Assembly (NCBI GenBank): GCA_910579035.1
Contig: CAJTSR010000019.1
Coordinates: forward strand, 1-57,810
DNA: 57,810 bases
Reading direction: 5' to 3'
Source of the DNA: an uncultured Muribaculaceae bacterium
GTDB taxonomy: Bacteria; Bacteroidota; Bacteroidia; Bacteroidales; Muribaculaceae
The notes beneath the pieces are model-generated. The model had not been told where the DNA came from. It made no database searches and saw only the letters and a list, made by a program, of their open reading frames with translations. Both the position numbers and the translations under genes were made by a program. This document shows positions 15,820 through 25,584 of the stretch, one piece after another. The stretch's first letter is position 1, and each line of letters starts with the position of its first letter.

Positions 15820-17463
15820 TCATTTTTTGATGCGGAGCACGGGAACTGTGCGGTAGTCGTGGCCTGCGGGCAGCTCCACGGCGAGGCCCTCTGCTGTGTG
15901 GGTGGCTTTGAGCTTGCCGTAACCGAGCAGTTCTACGTTTTTGATTTTACCTTTGACTTTAGGCGAGCCGGCGGCAAGCGATTTGATAAGCACTTTGTTG
16001 TCTTCGGGCCAGTCGAGCACGATGGCGTATATGTGCTTGGGCGTCTGGGTGAAGCGTATTTCGCGAGAACCCATCCGGGCATATTCGCCTTCGTTGAAAC
16101 CCTGCGCCTTGATGGCGATGTCGGCCTCTGCCACGGGGCCTTCGCCGAATACCTGCCACGGGCGGGTGGAGAATATCGCCTCGCTGTTTATGCCCATCCA
16201 TTTGCCGATGCCGTGGATCACGGCCTCTTCTTTCTCGTCGAAGGTGCCGTCGGCGCGCAGAGGTATGCTCAGCAACAGGTTGCCGTTTTTGCTCACGATG
16301 TCGGCAAGCAGTTTTATCACTGTCGGAGCCGATTTGTAGGCATTGTTTTCGTATATGGAGGTATCGTAGTGCCAGCCACCGATACACGAGCACGACTGCC
16401 ACGGGTCGGGCACGATGTTATTGGGCGCTCCGCGCTCAACGTCCCATACGAGGGCTTTTTTCTGCTCCTCGGTAAGTATCTTGCCGAACATCACCGCGCG
16501 CAGGTCGCCGCCGTTGAGAGCTATATTGCTGTTATAGAAGTGGGCGGCAATCTTGAGCCCGGCGTCGCTCACAGGGTAGAACGGAACCCCTGTGACATCG
16601 AAATAGAGCAGGTCGGGCTTGTAGCGGTTTACCACGTCGAGGGTGCGGTTGTAGAAATTGGTGCAGAACTCCTCCGACGGGGGTGTGGCGCCGTTGCCCC
16701 ATGCCCACTGGCTGTGGATAGTGCCGTCGGCCCAGCTCGCGCGGCTCATAGGGTGGTTTTGGGCATATAGTTTCTGCGGGTCAAGGCCGTCCCACCATTT
16801 GCCTTTGCCGTCGGCGGCGGTCAGTGTGCCGTCGTATGGCACGCCTGTCTTGGGACCTTGGCGGTCGTAGCGCTGGGCCGGTTCGTACCATGTCCATGCG
16901 TGGTCGGCATGCAGGCTCACGCCGAAGGGCAGTCCGTGTTTTTTAGCGGCGGCACTCCACTCGGCGAGTATGTCGCGGCGCGGGCCTATGTTCATCGAGT
17001 TCCATTCCTGATACTTGCTGTCCCATAGGTCGTAATTGTCGTGATGGTTGCCTAATACGAAGAAATACTGAGCGCCGATGCTCTTGTAGAGAGCCACAAG
17101 GCTGTCGGGGTTCCATCGCTCGGCTTTGAAAAGGGGCAGTATGTCCTTGAATCCGAATTCCGACGGGTGGCCGTAGTTCTCTACGTGGTGGCGGTACTGC
17201 GACGAGCCTTCGAGATACATCGAACGCGCCATCCAGTCGCCGGAGCCTTCCACACACTGCGGGCCCCAGTGTGCCCATATGCCGAATTTTGCGTTTTTGA
17301 ACCATTCGGGTACTTCATATTGCGCGAGGGATTCCCAAGTAGGTTCGAATTTGCCGGTAGCCATTTTTTCCCGGTCTTCCGACACTCGGATAATTGACGA
17401 AGCATATGCTCCCGATGAAAAAATCAAGGCGGCAGCGCATAGGTGCAATAAGCGTTGTTTCAT
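15820..17463 (-). CDS. secreted GH29 alpha-L-fucosidase
   Basis: Starting at the ATG at 17463 the protein has 547 residues and a signal peptide (MKQRLLHLCAAALIFSSGAYA). The GH29 catalytic barrel follows: WFKNAKFGIWAHWGPQ near residue 50, FFVLGNHHDNYDLWDS near 135, and DLLYFDVTG near residue 287 with the probable nucleophile Asp. The tail after about residue 430 is a beta-sandwich. It should release terminal alpha-linked fucose from glycans in the periplasm or outside. It is a single gene with its own terminator and no SusC/SusD pair. A -7 box (TACCTTTG) lies at 17503-17510. A longer frame from 17505 would bury the signal peptide, so it is rejected. Confidence 0.93.
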   Translation of the reverse strand: MKQRLLHLCAAALIFSSGAYASSIIRVSEDREKMATGKFEPTWESLAQYEVPEWFKNAKFGIWAHWGPQCVEGSGDWMARSMYLEGSSQYRHHVENYGHPSEFGFKDILPLFKAERWNPDSLVALYKSIGAQYFFVLGNHHDNYDLWDSKYQEWNSMNIGPRRDILAEWSAAAKKHGLPFGVSLHADHAWTWYEPAQRYDRQGPKTGVPYDGTLTAADGKGKWWDGLDPQKLYAQNHPMSRASWADGTIHSQWAWGNGATPPSEEFCTNFYNRTLDVVNRYKPDLLYFDVTGVPFYPVSDAGLKIAAHFYNSNIALNGGDLRAVMFGKILTEEQKKALVWDVERGAPNNIVPDPWQSCSCIGGWHYDTSIYENNAYKSAPTVIKLLADIVSKNGNLLLSIPLRADGTFDEKEEAVIHGIGKWMGINSEAIFSTRPWQVFGEGPVAEADIAIKAQGFNEGEYARMGSREIRFTQTPKHIYAIVLDWPEDNKVLIKSLAAGSPKVKGKIKNVELLGYGKLKATHTAEGLAVELPAGHDYRTVPVLRIKK

Positions 17464-17502
17464 GGTTTGCGGAAAATGTGATGAATTGGTTATATGCGAG
17501 GG

Positions 17503-17510
17503 CAAAGGTA
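17503..17510 (-). promoter_or_regulatory. -7 box of the GH29 gene
   Basis: TACCTTTG on the minus strand matches TAnnTTTG exactly and would give a leader of about 36 nt. The expected -33 position falls on the last codons of sprA and has no TTG, so activation may be needed. Confidence 0.4.
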
Positions 17511-17526
17511 CGAAAAATAAACGTAT

Positions 17527-20500
17527 TTAGCGAGCCAGCGAAAGATTGAACGATATGCCGTACGACGAGCTGGTGGTCGGATATGACCCCGTGGTGACTA
17601 TCGGTGTGTTTACCTGATGGTCGAAGTATGCCGACACGGTGAGGCGTTTCGACAGTATGTACGATGCCGTGAAATTGATGTTGAGAGAGTTGGTGCCGCT
17701 TGTGGGCTGGGTGTAGTTTTCCTCGATGCGGCGTATAAGGGCGCTGTTGTGCTGGAAGGAGAAGTCGGCGTTGAGAGTCAGGTCGTTGCTTACGCCCGTC
17801 TGCGAGCCTTTCATCTTCAGCACGGTGTTGAATCCCACTATTTTGTAGCCGGCGCCGATGGTAATGCCGCGTTGTGCCGCTTCGACCACCTGCCCGGCGG
17901 AGGTGTTGAGCGAGAGGGTGCGCTGGTCGCGGTATTCGGCGTTTACCTGAAGCTCGTTTTTGAATGTCATTGACACTCCCACAAGGGGAGCGAAGCGCTC
18001 GGTGATTGCTACCGACGATATGTTGTACGGCGAGGAGGGGATCGGGTTGCCGGACAGTTCGTCGAGTGTGAAGCCTCGGTTTGCCCCTCCGGCCTGCGCC
18101 CAGTTGAGGAATGAAGAGTACGACCCTACCGAGTAGGTGCACTGGTAGGCGTGGCTGAGGGTGAAGTTTTTGAATATGGAGCGCATGTTGCCCATATTGA
18201 GCAGGCCGTCGTATGTTATGCGCCAGTTGGGCAGCACGGCGGAGAACGACGGGAACGGGTCGAGAGTCTGCTTCTCGGCCGAGCGTCCTGTATAGGCGGC
18301 GATAAAGGCCGGTATGAGCACGTCGCCCGACGTTTCGCTCACCGTGCCTACCTCTGGGCTGAAAGGCATTCCGGCATATGGGTTGCCGTCCATAAAGCCC
18401 GTCGACGGATACGATGTGCCGGCATAGAGCGCTTCCACGCGGCTGCGCACCTCGGGTATGTACTCAAGGAAGCGGTCGAAGGCTTCGGAGCGGTATCCGT
18501 CGTCGGCTTTCGATGAGCGCAGGGCTGTGGCGATGGCGCAGTGGGTCTTGGTATACGAGCCGGAGAGGGAGGTCGGCATCCCGGCGTACATAAACTGTAT
18601 CTGCGAGTTGCGGTTGTCGGTGCGGTTGAATGTGAGCTGCACTTTGAATCCCTTGAACAGCTCGAAGTTGGCTTCGATGTTTAGCTCGTTGGTATTGGCC
18701 CATATGGCGGGCGATGTCTGCCCGTCGTCGGTTATGAGCCAGCCACGGTCGAGCGCCTTGTTGATATATGACTCGTCGGTGAAGCCGAATGCGAAGTCGA
18801 GCCCCGGCGACATAGGCCCTGCCGAGCGTGTCTGCCCGAATATGTTGCCTATCTCGGGGGCGAACAGCGGCAGGCTGAGCGAGCGCGTGTTGCGGTACCG
18901 CACGGAAAGGCTGCGGGGCGATGTGGCGAGCCTCAAGGCGTATTCGCTGATGTCGCGCCACAGGCTTTTCTCGGTTTTGAGTACTTCCACAACCGTGAAC
19001 TTCAGGTTTTGCTCGCCTCGGGTGAGTACTTCGAGGCTGTTGCCGTCGATAGTCCGTGTCTTTATCGCTACAGGCTTGCCCTCGACCGTCGTGGCCGATA
19101 CCTTTGTCCGCGATGTGCGCAGGTTATGGCGTATCACGATGGAGGTGTCGGGCTTGAGCTTGTAGGTGCGTTCAAAACGCTTGGCCTTTTTGGGTTGCTG
19201 CGTGGTACGCGTGTTGGCGAAGCGCTTGGTCACTTCTTTCAGGATCGGTATTTTGTTGTAGAACGACTCGAAGTTAAGGCGCCCGTCGGCGGTCCACGCC
19301 GCCTGGTTGGCTATGGAATTGCCTAATTTCACCCCGTCGATGGTTGCGCCGCGCTCCCAGCGGTATGTGGCGTTGTAGGCGGCGTTTGCCGAGAGGAAGT
19401 CGAGGAAGGCTATCTTGGAGAAAGGCGCCTTGTACTGGGCGGTGAACGTCTGGTTGTAGCTCCACGGAGTGCCCATGGAGCGTATGCTCTGCCACACGGT
19501 GTCTTTCCATTCGCGGTATTTGTCGGGGAAGAGTTTGCGGTTTACCGCGCCTATGGTTTCCTCGATGCGGGCCGATGTGTTGGAGTTAAACGACACCGAC
19601 AGCGATTTGAGGGGATTCCACGAGAGGGATAGCTGGCGGTCCCACAGCCAGTTCTTGCTTACCGATACAGGGAGCTGGAACATAAGGTCGGTTTCGGAGC
19701 GTGTCTGCTGCTCGTAGTAGTAGCGGTTCATGCTCGTGAGGAACGATATGTTGTTTGGCAGCCACGCCAGCTCCCAGTCTTTCAGGAAGCGGGCGTTCTT
19801 GCTCTTGCCTTTGAGGTTCTTGAACGGCTTGAACGGCTTGAAGTATGGTGTGTAGTTATAGGCGAAAGAACCACGGTAGTCGTTGGTGTTCTCGTACTCG
19901 GTGGTAGGGTCGTTCTTGGCCTGTTTGTTGAACGAGAAATTGACGGTGAAGTTGGCCGGGTCCCAAGGCATGGGATTCTTGCTGCGCACGTCGAATTTCA
20001 GGCCGGATATGGAGAAGTTCTGCACCGATGTGCGCTCGATGGCGTATGCCGATATGGAGTCGCGTTCGGCCTTGCTCTCGCAGTCGTCGAGGGCGTCTTT
20101 CAGCAGTACGTCCTGGTCGAGCGGGTTGTATTTTGGCGAAGTACGTTCTTTGGTCACAGAATAGTATATCGGCGCTTTCAGCTTGGCTTTTTCGGGCAGG
20201 AAGCGTCCGAGGTCGGCCTGCACGGCCACGTTGAACTGCGAGTAGTCGTCGAGCCGGCGTTCGTTGAGGCTTTGGTCCACTCCGCCGAAACCGGCCGATT
20301 CGATGTGTGTGCCGAGGTTCACGGTTGCCACGTCGCTCATATTGAGCATCGCGTTTGCCTTTGCCGCCCAGCCTCCGGCCTCGTTGAAGTCGGTCACTTT
20401 AAGCTCGTTGACCCATATTATGCCGTCTTTTGTAGCCGCAGAGTTGTTGCGTATGCCTATCAGCATCACGCGCACGTCGCTCAGCGACGGGTTGCCCATC

Positions 20501-23500
20501 ACTGCCATGCGGTTGCGCTCGTTGTCGGGGTCGCGCCCGGTGTAGAGTATGCCGAATCCCACGCCTTCCTCTTCGGCACGCTTGGCGCGGTTGCGCTCCT
20601 TCTTTAGATTCACAAGGCTCTGCAGGTTGAAATCGAGGTAGTTCTCGCGAGGCCATACTATGTACTGGTCGGAGGTAAGGTAGCGGTTGTAAGTGCCGTG
20701 GGGTGTGAGTTCTAGCGGTACTTCGTATTCGTAAAAGTTGTTTTTGACGTCGGTTCCGAGGCGCAGGAATATCGACAGATCGCCCGAGCGGAGTGCCGTG
20801 GGGTCGTCGATAAGTGATTCGGCGTGAACCCACATCTGTATGCGGCTGTAGTTGCGCAGGTCATGCTGGGTGTTGCGGTACACACCGCGGGCGTCGCCTG
20901 CGGCAAGCCCTGTCACCTTGAGCGACATCGACTGTTCGTTGAGCTGTGTTATCTGGCTCTGGCCGGGGTCGTTGATTCGTGTCACGCCCGGAGGCAGCAC
21001 GTAGTTGACAGGCTCGCGGGTAGAGTTCTCCTCTATGTTTACAACTGAAATGTCGAGCTGTCCCTGCGCCGGGGCGTCGCCACGGTTGTTAAGGTTGAAA
21101 TCGTAGGGGCGCCATTCGCCTCGGACAAGCTCGAGGGTGGCGAAGCGCAGGTGGGTGGTTTTCTTGAACCCTGTCATAAACATTCGGGCGAAGCGCACCG
21201 TCGAGAAGTCGCTTATCGAGCCTACGGCGCGTTCGTAGTCGCTCAGCGGTATCTTGAACTGGTACCATTCCACCTCCGGGTTCGTCCCGTCGCGGGTGGG
21301 AACGATGGTCACCCGCTTGTCGGTAATGTAGTTTTTGCCTACCACGAGGTCTTCCGGGCGAATCGACACCTTGTACTGGAAGTAGCGCTCGTATTCGTTG
21401 AGGGTGTTGTCCTGATTGATGTCTTCCACGTCGGGCACGCTGCGGCTGCTCTGGTAGAGAGGGTCGTCGGCATCTTCGGGCGACAGCGAGTTGCCTTCCA
21501 CGCCGTTGTAGCGCTTGTACCGTTCGAGAATGCCGAGTCGCTGCTCGTCGTAGTCGTATCCACGGTAGAAGTGGTAGTTGTCGCCCGCCGGGTCGTTGAG
21601 CGGCGAGAAACGGTCGGTCTGCATGCGCTCGATGGTTTCGGGCGACAAGCGCCGGGTGAGGCCTTCGAGGTATTCGGAGTATGTCGGGAATACGAACTCG
21701 TCGTCGTTTGGCAGCCCGTCAAGACCTACGTCCTGCGCTTTGCGGGCGCCGTTGTTGTTGTCGAAGGAGTAGGTGAGTGAGTTTTGGGTCGACACACGTC
21801 CCCACGCCGTTTCGGTGAGGTATTGGTCGTTGCCGTCGTAGGGTATGCCGTTCTCGTAGCTTTTGAGGCCGTCTTTGAGTATGTCCTCCGATATTTCGCC
21901 AAAGTTGAAGTACAGGTCGCCGCCTTCGAGATTGTCTGCCTCGGGGTCGAGGAAGGGGCTCATGAGCCAGAACTGGATATACTCAATGTTGCTTTGCTCG
22001 AAGTTGGTGTTATCCATTCGGCGCATGATGCCTCCCCAGCGCTTCTCGGGATTCAGCAGCCGTCCTTGCTCGTCGATGTCGGAGTTGTCGAGGTTGTAGG
22101 GGCCGCGTTCGTCGGGGTAGAACGACAGGTTGAGAGTCTGGATAGTGGACGATTCGCCATAGGTCAGCTCGCGGCCTGGGAATACCTCCTGCACGGTGAC
22201 TTCGCGCACATAGGGGTTCGACAGTTGCTTGAGGTCGCTTTTGATATATCCGGGGCACATCGACGAGTTCCGCTGTGTGAACAGGCGGTCGATATAGTAC
22301 CAGTTGAGCAGGGCGCGGTTCTTGCCGTAGGCGGGATTGTTGCTGAGGGCCGCCTCGGGGAAGAGCGGGTCGGAACCGCCGTCGTAAGGCGTCGATGCCA
22401 GAAACCACGAATACGGAGAGCGCAGGTCGATGCCTGTCTGTGTCGACTCGAAGTCGTCGATGTACGACGAACCCTTGTTCGACCCGCTTTTCTGGGCGTG
22501 GGGCAGTAGCTTGGCTACCTCGGCGGTAAGGCTGAGGCGTGAGGGCTGCGTGGCATTGACGGTCGGAATCTTGTTGAGCAGGTTGGTGAGCCACATAAAC
22601 TCGCCGTTGTAGGCGAGATTGAAGCCGAGCATCGAGTTATTGACAGTTTCGTCGCCTATGTTCACTTTCTCGATAAGCGCCTTCTCGGAAAAATGCAGAA
22701 TGGTGGCGCCGATGTTGAGATTCTTGTTGAGCTTGTATTGCAGGTCGAGTCCGAGCAGTGTCTTGCGCTGGGTGGAGAAAAGGCTCTGGTTCTCGAGTGT
22801 CACGCTGATGTTCTGGCCTGAGTCGATAATGCTCTGGTTGGTGATTGTGACTATGCCCATGGCGTAGTCAACGGTGTAGTCGGTGTTTTCCGTAAGCCTT
22901 ACGCCGCCGGCCATTACCACCACGGAGCCGCGTGGAACATTCATGGCGTTGAGCCTTATCTGCGAGCCTGCCGAAGCCTGATATTCGCCCGTGAGCATGA
23001 ATTTGTTCTTGTCGGCGTACTGGCGTGCCACCACGAGGGTTGAGTCGTACAGTTCCTGATAGACGTATTTCTGAGCGAGTGCCTCGTTGCCGATTTTCAT
23101 GGCGAGATGCGAACCGAAAGGCTCGACGACAGGAAACACCACCTTGCCCGTCGACGGATAGATTGTGTAGCCGTCGATGAAGTCGAAAAATCCGTCGGGA
23201 TTGCTCTGCTCGTTGGAGTCGATGCGGTCAAGGTTCATAACCTGTAGCAGCGACTGGTTGTTCAGCCCCGGCACGGGCAGGTAGTTTATCTGTGTGCCGG
23301 TGGTGTCGGAGAGGTATTTGATGTTGAGCTTGAACTTGGCTTTCTGAATCTGATAGCCGCCGAGAGAGTACACGTTTTTCATCATGAGATGCCACATCGG
23401 CAGCTTTGGCGACGATGTGGTGCTCTTGAGCATTTTCAGGAAAAGGGCCTGGTCGGTGGTCGTTATGTCGCTCGAAAACTCGCCCACTTGGTATACCTGT

Positions 23501-24966
23501 CCGTTGAGGGTGTATTCGTAGGCCACGGCGAGCACCTCGTCGGCATTGAGCGCGCTGCGGAGCGATATGTAGCCGAGCGTGGCGTTGAGGGTGTACTCGC
23601 TCGTCGACAGCAGCCTCGCGCTTTCCACCTTCTCGTAGTCGCGGCCGCCCTCTATGCCGTAGGCCGACAGCGGTTCGAGCACCTGAGTGACGTTATTTAT
23701 GTTTCTGGCGCCGGGATATTCAGTCTTGATGGTGGAGAGGAGGTTGTTCGATGCGTTCGCGGGGTTTGGCAGCGCCGGATTCGACGTCCAGTGGGTATTG
23801 GCGAGCTTTCCCTCCTCGGCAAGGTCCATGAAGCCCACGAAGTTGCGGCTTTGGTCGTACTTGCCGCTTTTATTGGTTATCCATACCTCGATGCGGGTTA
23901 TGTTGATGCCTGAGGCCACATACGGCAGGCGCGCGGCGAAGCGGTCGTAGTTGTCGCGGAAATAATGGGCGAGGAAGTAGTGGCGGTTCTGGTCGTATTC
24001 GTCGGCGTTGACGCTGAACTGCGTGGTCTGCGCACCGCCCTGCGTGTTGACGGTCTTGGACTCGGAATTTTGCTGCGACACGAGCGCCGTGGCCGTGAGC
24101 TTGCCGAACTGCAGCTTGCTCTTGATGCCGAAAAGAGCCGTGGAGCCGCGTATCAGCGAGGAGCCTGTGGTCATCGACACATTGCCTGCCTCGATGCTCT
24201 TTACAATGTCGTCCTCCTCGCCCTCGTATGCGAGCTTTAGGTTTTTAGAGTCGAAATCGAAAGTGGCATCGGTGTTATAAGTCATATTGAATTTCAGGCG
24301 GTTGCCCACCGATGCCGCTATCGTGGCCTGAATCTTTTGGTCGAAGTCGAAGTATGTCTTTCGACGTGCCGAGAGCGACAGCGACGGGTTGTCGGTCTTG
24401 TTGCTCTTGATGCCCATCGATACTTGGACAGAGCCTTGGGTTTTCAGTGACACGCCGCCGGGACCGAAGATTTTTTCAAGCGGCCCGAGGTCGAAATTCA
24501 TGTCGAGAATGTTGAACGGCTGCTTTTCTTTCTCGGTGATAAGTCCCATGTTGCGCTCGCGGTAATAGCGCTGCATCGACAGGCGGAACTGCCAGTTGCT
24601 GTACTGCTCGGGGGTGAGCAGGAAGGGTGTGCCTATGTCGATGTTGCCAAGGCGGGTGCGCACTATGTAGCAGCCGAGCGCGGGGTCGTATTCGGCCGAG
24701 GTCTTGATGTTCGAGGGAGTGGAGAGGTCGTAGGCAAGCTCGTCGGCCATAAGGTCCTCATAATTTTGCGGCACGGTATGCCGCAGGCCGAAGGGCATGG
24801 CCACGCTGTCGCTCTCCTCCGAAAGGGGCAATGCCGCCGGAGGAGGGGGCGGGAAGTCGCTGCCGGTGTTCTGCCCCGTGGTAGGCGCAGACACAGCGAG
24901 AGTTACCATTGCGAGAATGGTAACAATCAGATAGCGAGTGATATATATAGATGCGGCTTTTCCCAT
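17527..24966 (-). CDS. sprA: T9SS outer-membrane translocon SprA
   Basis: The 2,479-residue protein has the giant length typical of SprA (Sov in Porphyromonas), the single-chain beta-barrel that is the exit pore of the type IX secretion system. A signal peptide (about 1-31) is followed by a Pro-rich stretch. GSSYIDDFESTQTGIDLR near residue 838 is the conserved SprA block, and beta-strand-rich, Tyr/Asn-rich sequence fills the rest up to a final GISFNLSLAR. It works with the PorV shuttle and the PorK-N ring and motor, none of which is in this window. It is the last gene after tamB, a glycerate kinase gene and ruvA, 33 bp behind ruvA. The frame is intact, with no sign of a break. Confidence 0.95.
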   Translation of the reverse strand: MGKAASIYITRYLIVTILAMVTLAVSAPTTGQNTGSDFPPPPPAALPLSEESDSVAMPFGLRHTVPQNYEDLMADELAYDLSTPSNIKTSAEYDPALGCYIVRTRLGNIDIGTPFLLTPEQYSNWQFRLSMQRYYRERNMGLITEKEKQPFNILDMNFDLGPLEKIFGPGGVSLKTQGSVQVSMGIKSNKTDNPSLSLSARRKTYFDFDQKIQATIAASVGNRLKFNMTYNTDATFDFDSKNLKLAYEGEEDDIVKSIEAGNVSMTTGSSLIRGSTALFGIKSKLQFGKLTATALVSQQNSESKTVNTQGGAQTTQFSVNADEYDQNRHYFLAHYFRDNYDRFAARLPYVASGINITRIEVWITNKSGKYDQSRNFVGFMDLAEEGKLANTHWTSNPALPNPANASNNLLSTIKTEYPGARNINNVTQVLEPLSAYGIEGGRDYEKVESARLLSTSEYTLNATLGYISLRSALNADEVLAVAYEYTLNGQVYQVGEFSSDITTTDQALFLKMLKSTTSSPKLPMWHLMMKNVYSLGGYQIQKAKFKLNIKYLSDTTGTQINYLPVPGLNNQSLLQVMNLDRIDSNEQSNPDGFFDFIDGYTIYPSTGKVVFPVVEPFGSHLAMKIGNEALAQKYVYQELYDSTLVVARQYADKNKFMLTGEYQASAGSQIRLNAMNVPRGSVVVMAGGVRLTENTDYTVDYAMGIVTITNQSIIDSGQNISVTLENQSLFSTQRKTLLGLDLQYKLNKNLNIGATILHFSEKALIEKVNIGDETVNNSMLGFNLAYNGEFMWLTNLLNKIPTVNATQPSRLSLTAEVAKLLPHAQKSGSNKGSSYIDDFESTQTGIDLRSPYSWFLASTPYDGGSDPLFPEAALSNNPAYGKNRALLNWYYIDRLFTQRNSSMCPGYIKSDLKQLSNPYVREVTVQEVFPGRELTYGESSTIQTLNLSFYPDERGPYNLDNSDIDEQGRLLNPEKRWGGIMRRMDNTNFEQSNIEYIQFWLMSPFLDPEADNLEGGDLYFNFGEISEDILKDGLKSYENGIPYDGNDQYLTETAWGRVSTQNSLTYSFDNNNGARKAQDVGLDGLPNDDEFVFPTYSEYLEGLTRRLSPETIERMQTDRFSPLNDPAGDNYHFYRGYDYDEQRLGILERYKRYNGVEGNSLSPEDADDPLYQSSRSVPDVEDINQDNTLNEYERYFQYKVSIRPEDLVVGKNYITDKRVTIVPTRDGTNPEVEWYQFKIPLSDYERAVGSISDFSTVRFARMFMTGFKKTTHLRFATLELVRGEWRPYDFNLNNRGDAPAQGQLDISVVNIEENSTREPVNYVLPPGVTRINDPGQSQITQLNEQSMSLKVTGLAAGDARGVYRNTQHDLRNYSRIQMWVHAESLIDDPTALRSGDLSIFLRLGTDVKNNFYEYEVPLELTPHGTYNRYLTSDQYIVWPRENYLDFNLQSLVNLKKERNRAKRAEEEGVGFGILYTGRDPDNERNRMAVMGNPSLSDVRVMLIGIRNNSAATKDGIIWVNELKVTDFNEAGGWAAKANAMLNMSDVATVNLGTHIESAGFGGVDQSLNERRLDDYSQFNVAVQADLGRFLPEKAKLKAPIYYSVTKERTSPKYNPLDQDVLLKDALDDCESKAERDSISAYAIERTSVQNFSISGLKFDVRSKNPMPWDPANFTVNFSFNKQAKNDPTTEYENTNDYRGSFAYNYTPYFKPFKPFKNLKGKSKNARFLKDWELAWLPNNISFLTSMNRYYYEQQTRSETDLMFQLPVSVSKNWLWDRQLSLSWNPLKSLSVSFNSNTSARIEETIGAVNRKLFPDKYREWKDTVWQSIRSMGTPWSYNQTFTAQYKAPFSKIAFLDFLSANAAYNATYRWERGATIDGVKLGNSIANQAAWTADGRLNFESFYNKIPILKEVTKRFANTRTTQQPKKAKRFERTYKLKPDTSIVIRHNLRTSRTKVSATTVEGKPVAIKTRTIDGNSLEVLTRGEQNLKFTVVEVLKTEKSLWRDISEYALRLATSPRSLSVRYRNTRSLSLPLFAPEIGNIFGQTRSAGPMSPGLDFAFGFTDESYINKALDRGWLITDDGQTSPAIWANTNELNIEANFELFKGFKVQLTFNRTDNRNSQIQFMYAGMPTSLSGSYTKTHCAIATALRSSKADDGYRSEAFDRFLEYIPEVRSRVEALYAGTSYPSTGFMDGNPYAGMPFSPEVGTVSETSGDVLIPAFIAAYTGRSAEKQTLDPFPSFSAVLPNWRITYDGLLNMGNMRSIFKNFTLSHAYQCTYSVGSYSSFLNWAQAGGANRGFTLDELSGNPIPSSPYNISSVAITERFAPLVGVSMTFKNELQVNAEYRDQRTLSLNTSAGQVVEAAQRGITIGAGYKIVGFNTVLKMKGSQTGVSNDLTLNADFSFQHNSALIRRIEENYTQPTSGTNSLNINFTASYILSKRLTVSAYFDHQVNTPIVTTGSYPTTSSSYGISFNLSLAR

Positions 24967-24999
24967 TTGCAGCGCGTCGGAGGCAGCTGCTCGATGCTT

Positions 25000-25584
25000 T
25001 TACATCATCGTGAGGGCTTTCTTGATTGCAGCTTCGACCTTTAGTGCGGGATCGGCGTCGAAAAGCTGTTTCAGCGCCTTGTGGCTGAGCTTTTTATCGA
25101 ATCCGAGCATTTGCAGGGCCGCAAGAGCTTCCTCGAAAGCCGCCGGGACTGCCTGCGACTGAACATTTAACGGAGTTTCAGAGCCTTTTATTTTATCACG
25201 GAGGTCTACAATTATTCTTTCGGCCGTTTTGGAGCCTATGCCTTTAACGGCCTTGAGCCTTTTGACATCGCCGGTGGATATCACTGCCGCAAGTTCCTCG
25301 CCTTGGAGGGAGGAGAGCAGGATTATGGCGGTGGCCGCGCCCACGCCCGACACGCCGATAAGGGCGCGGAACAGCTCGCGTTCGCGTTCTTCTACAAAGC
25401 CGTAGAGCGTCCACGCGTCGTCGCGTATCACTTCGTGCACCATCAGCCGGGCCTCTTTTTTGCCTTCGAGAGCCGCATACGATGCGAGGGATATATTGAG
25501 GAGGTAGCCCACGCCTCCGGCGGTGGCTATGGTTGCTGCGGTGGGGGTGAGGACGTCGAGGCGTCCGCTTATAAACTCAATCAT
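25000..25584 (-). CDS. ruvA: Holliday junction branch-migration protein RuvA
   Basis: From the ATG at 25584 the product has 194 residues, the usual RuvA length. MIEFISGRLDVLTPTAATI opens the OB-fold, and the two helix-hairpin-helix motifs (LIGVSGVGAATAIILL near residue 75 and LKAVKGIGSKTAERII near 110) bind the junction. The C-terminal domain (about 150-194) contacts RuvB. It works with RuvB, which is not in this window. The start overlaps the stop of the glycerate kinase gene by 8 bp. A longer upstream frame runs through that gene and is discarded. Confidence 0.96.
   Translation of the reverse strand: MIEFISGRLDVLTPTAATIATAGGVGYLLNISLASYAALEGKKEARLMVHEVIRDDAWTLYGFVEERERELFRALIGVSGVGAATAIILLSSLQGEELAAVISTGDVKRLKAVKGIGSKTAERIIVDLRDKIKGSETPLNVQSQAVPAAFEEALAALQMLGFDKKLSHKALKQLFDADPALKVEAAIKKALTMM

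Noticed and set aside
17315..18142. 275-residue frame inside the end of sprA
   Set aside because: It is a shifted frame of sprA with Arg/His/Gln-rich composition and no domain.
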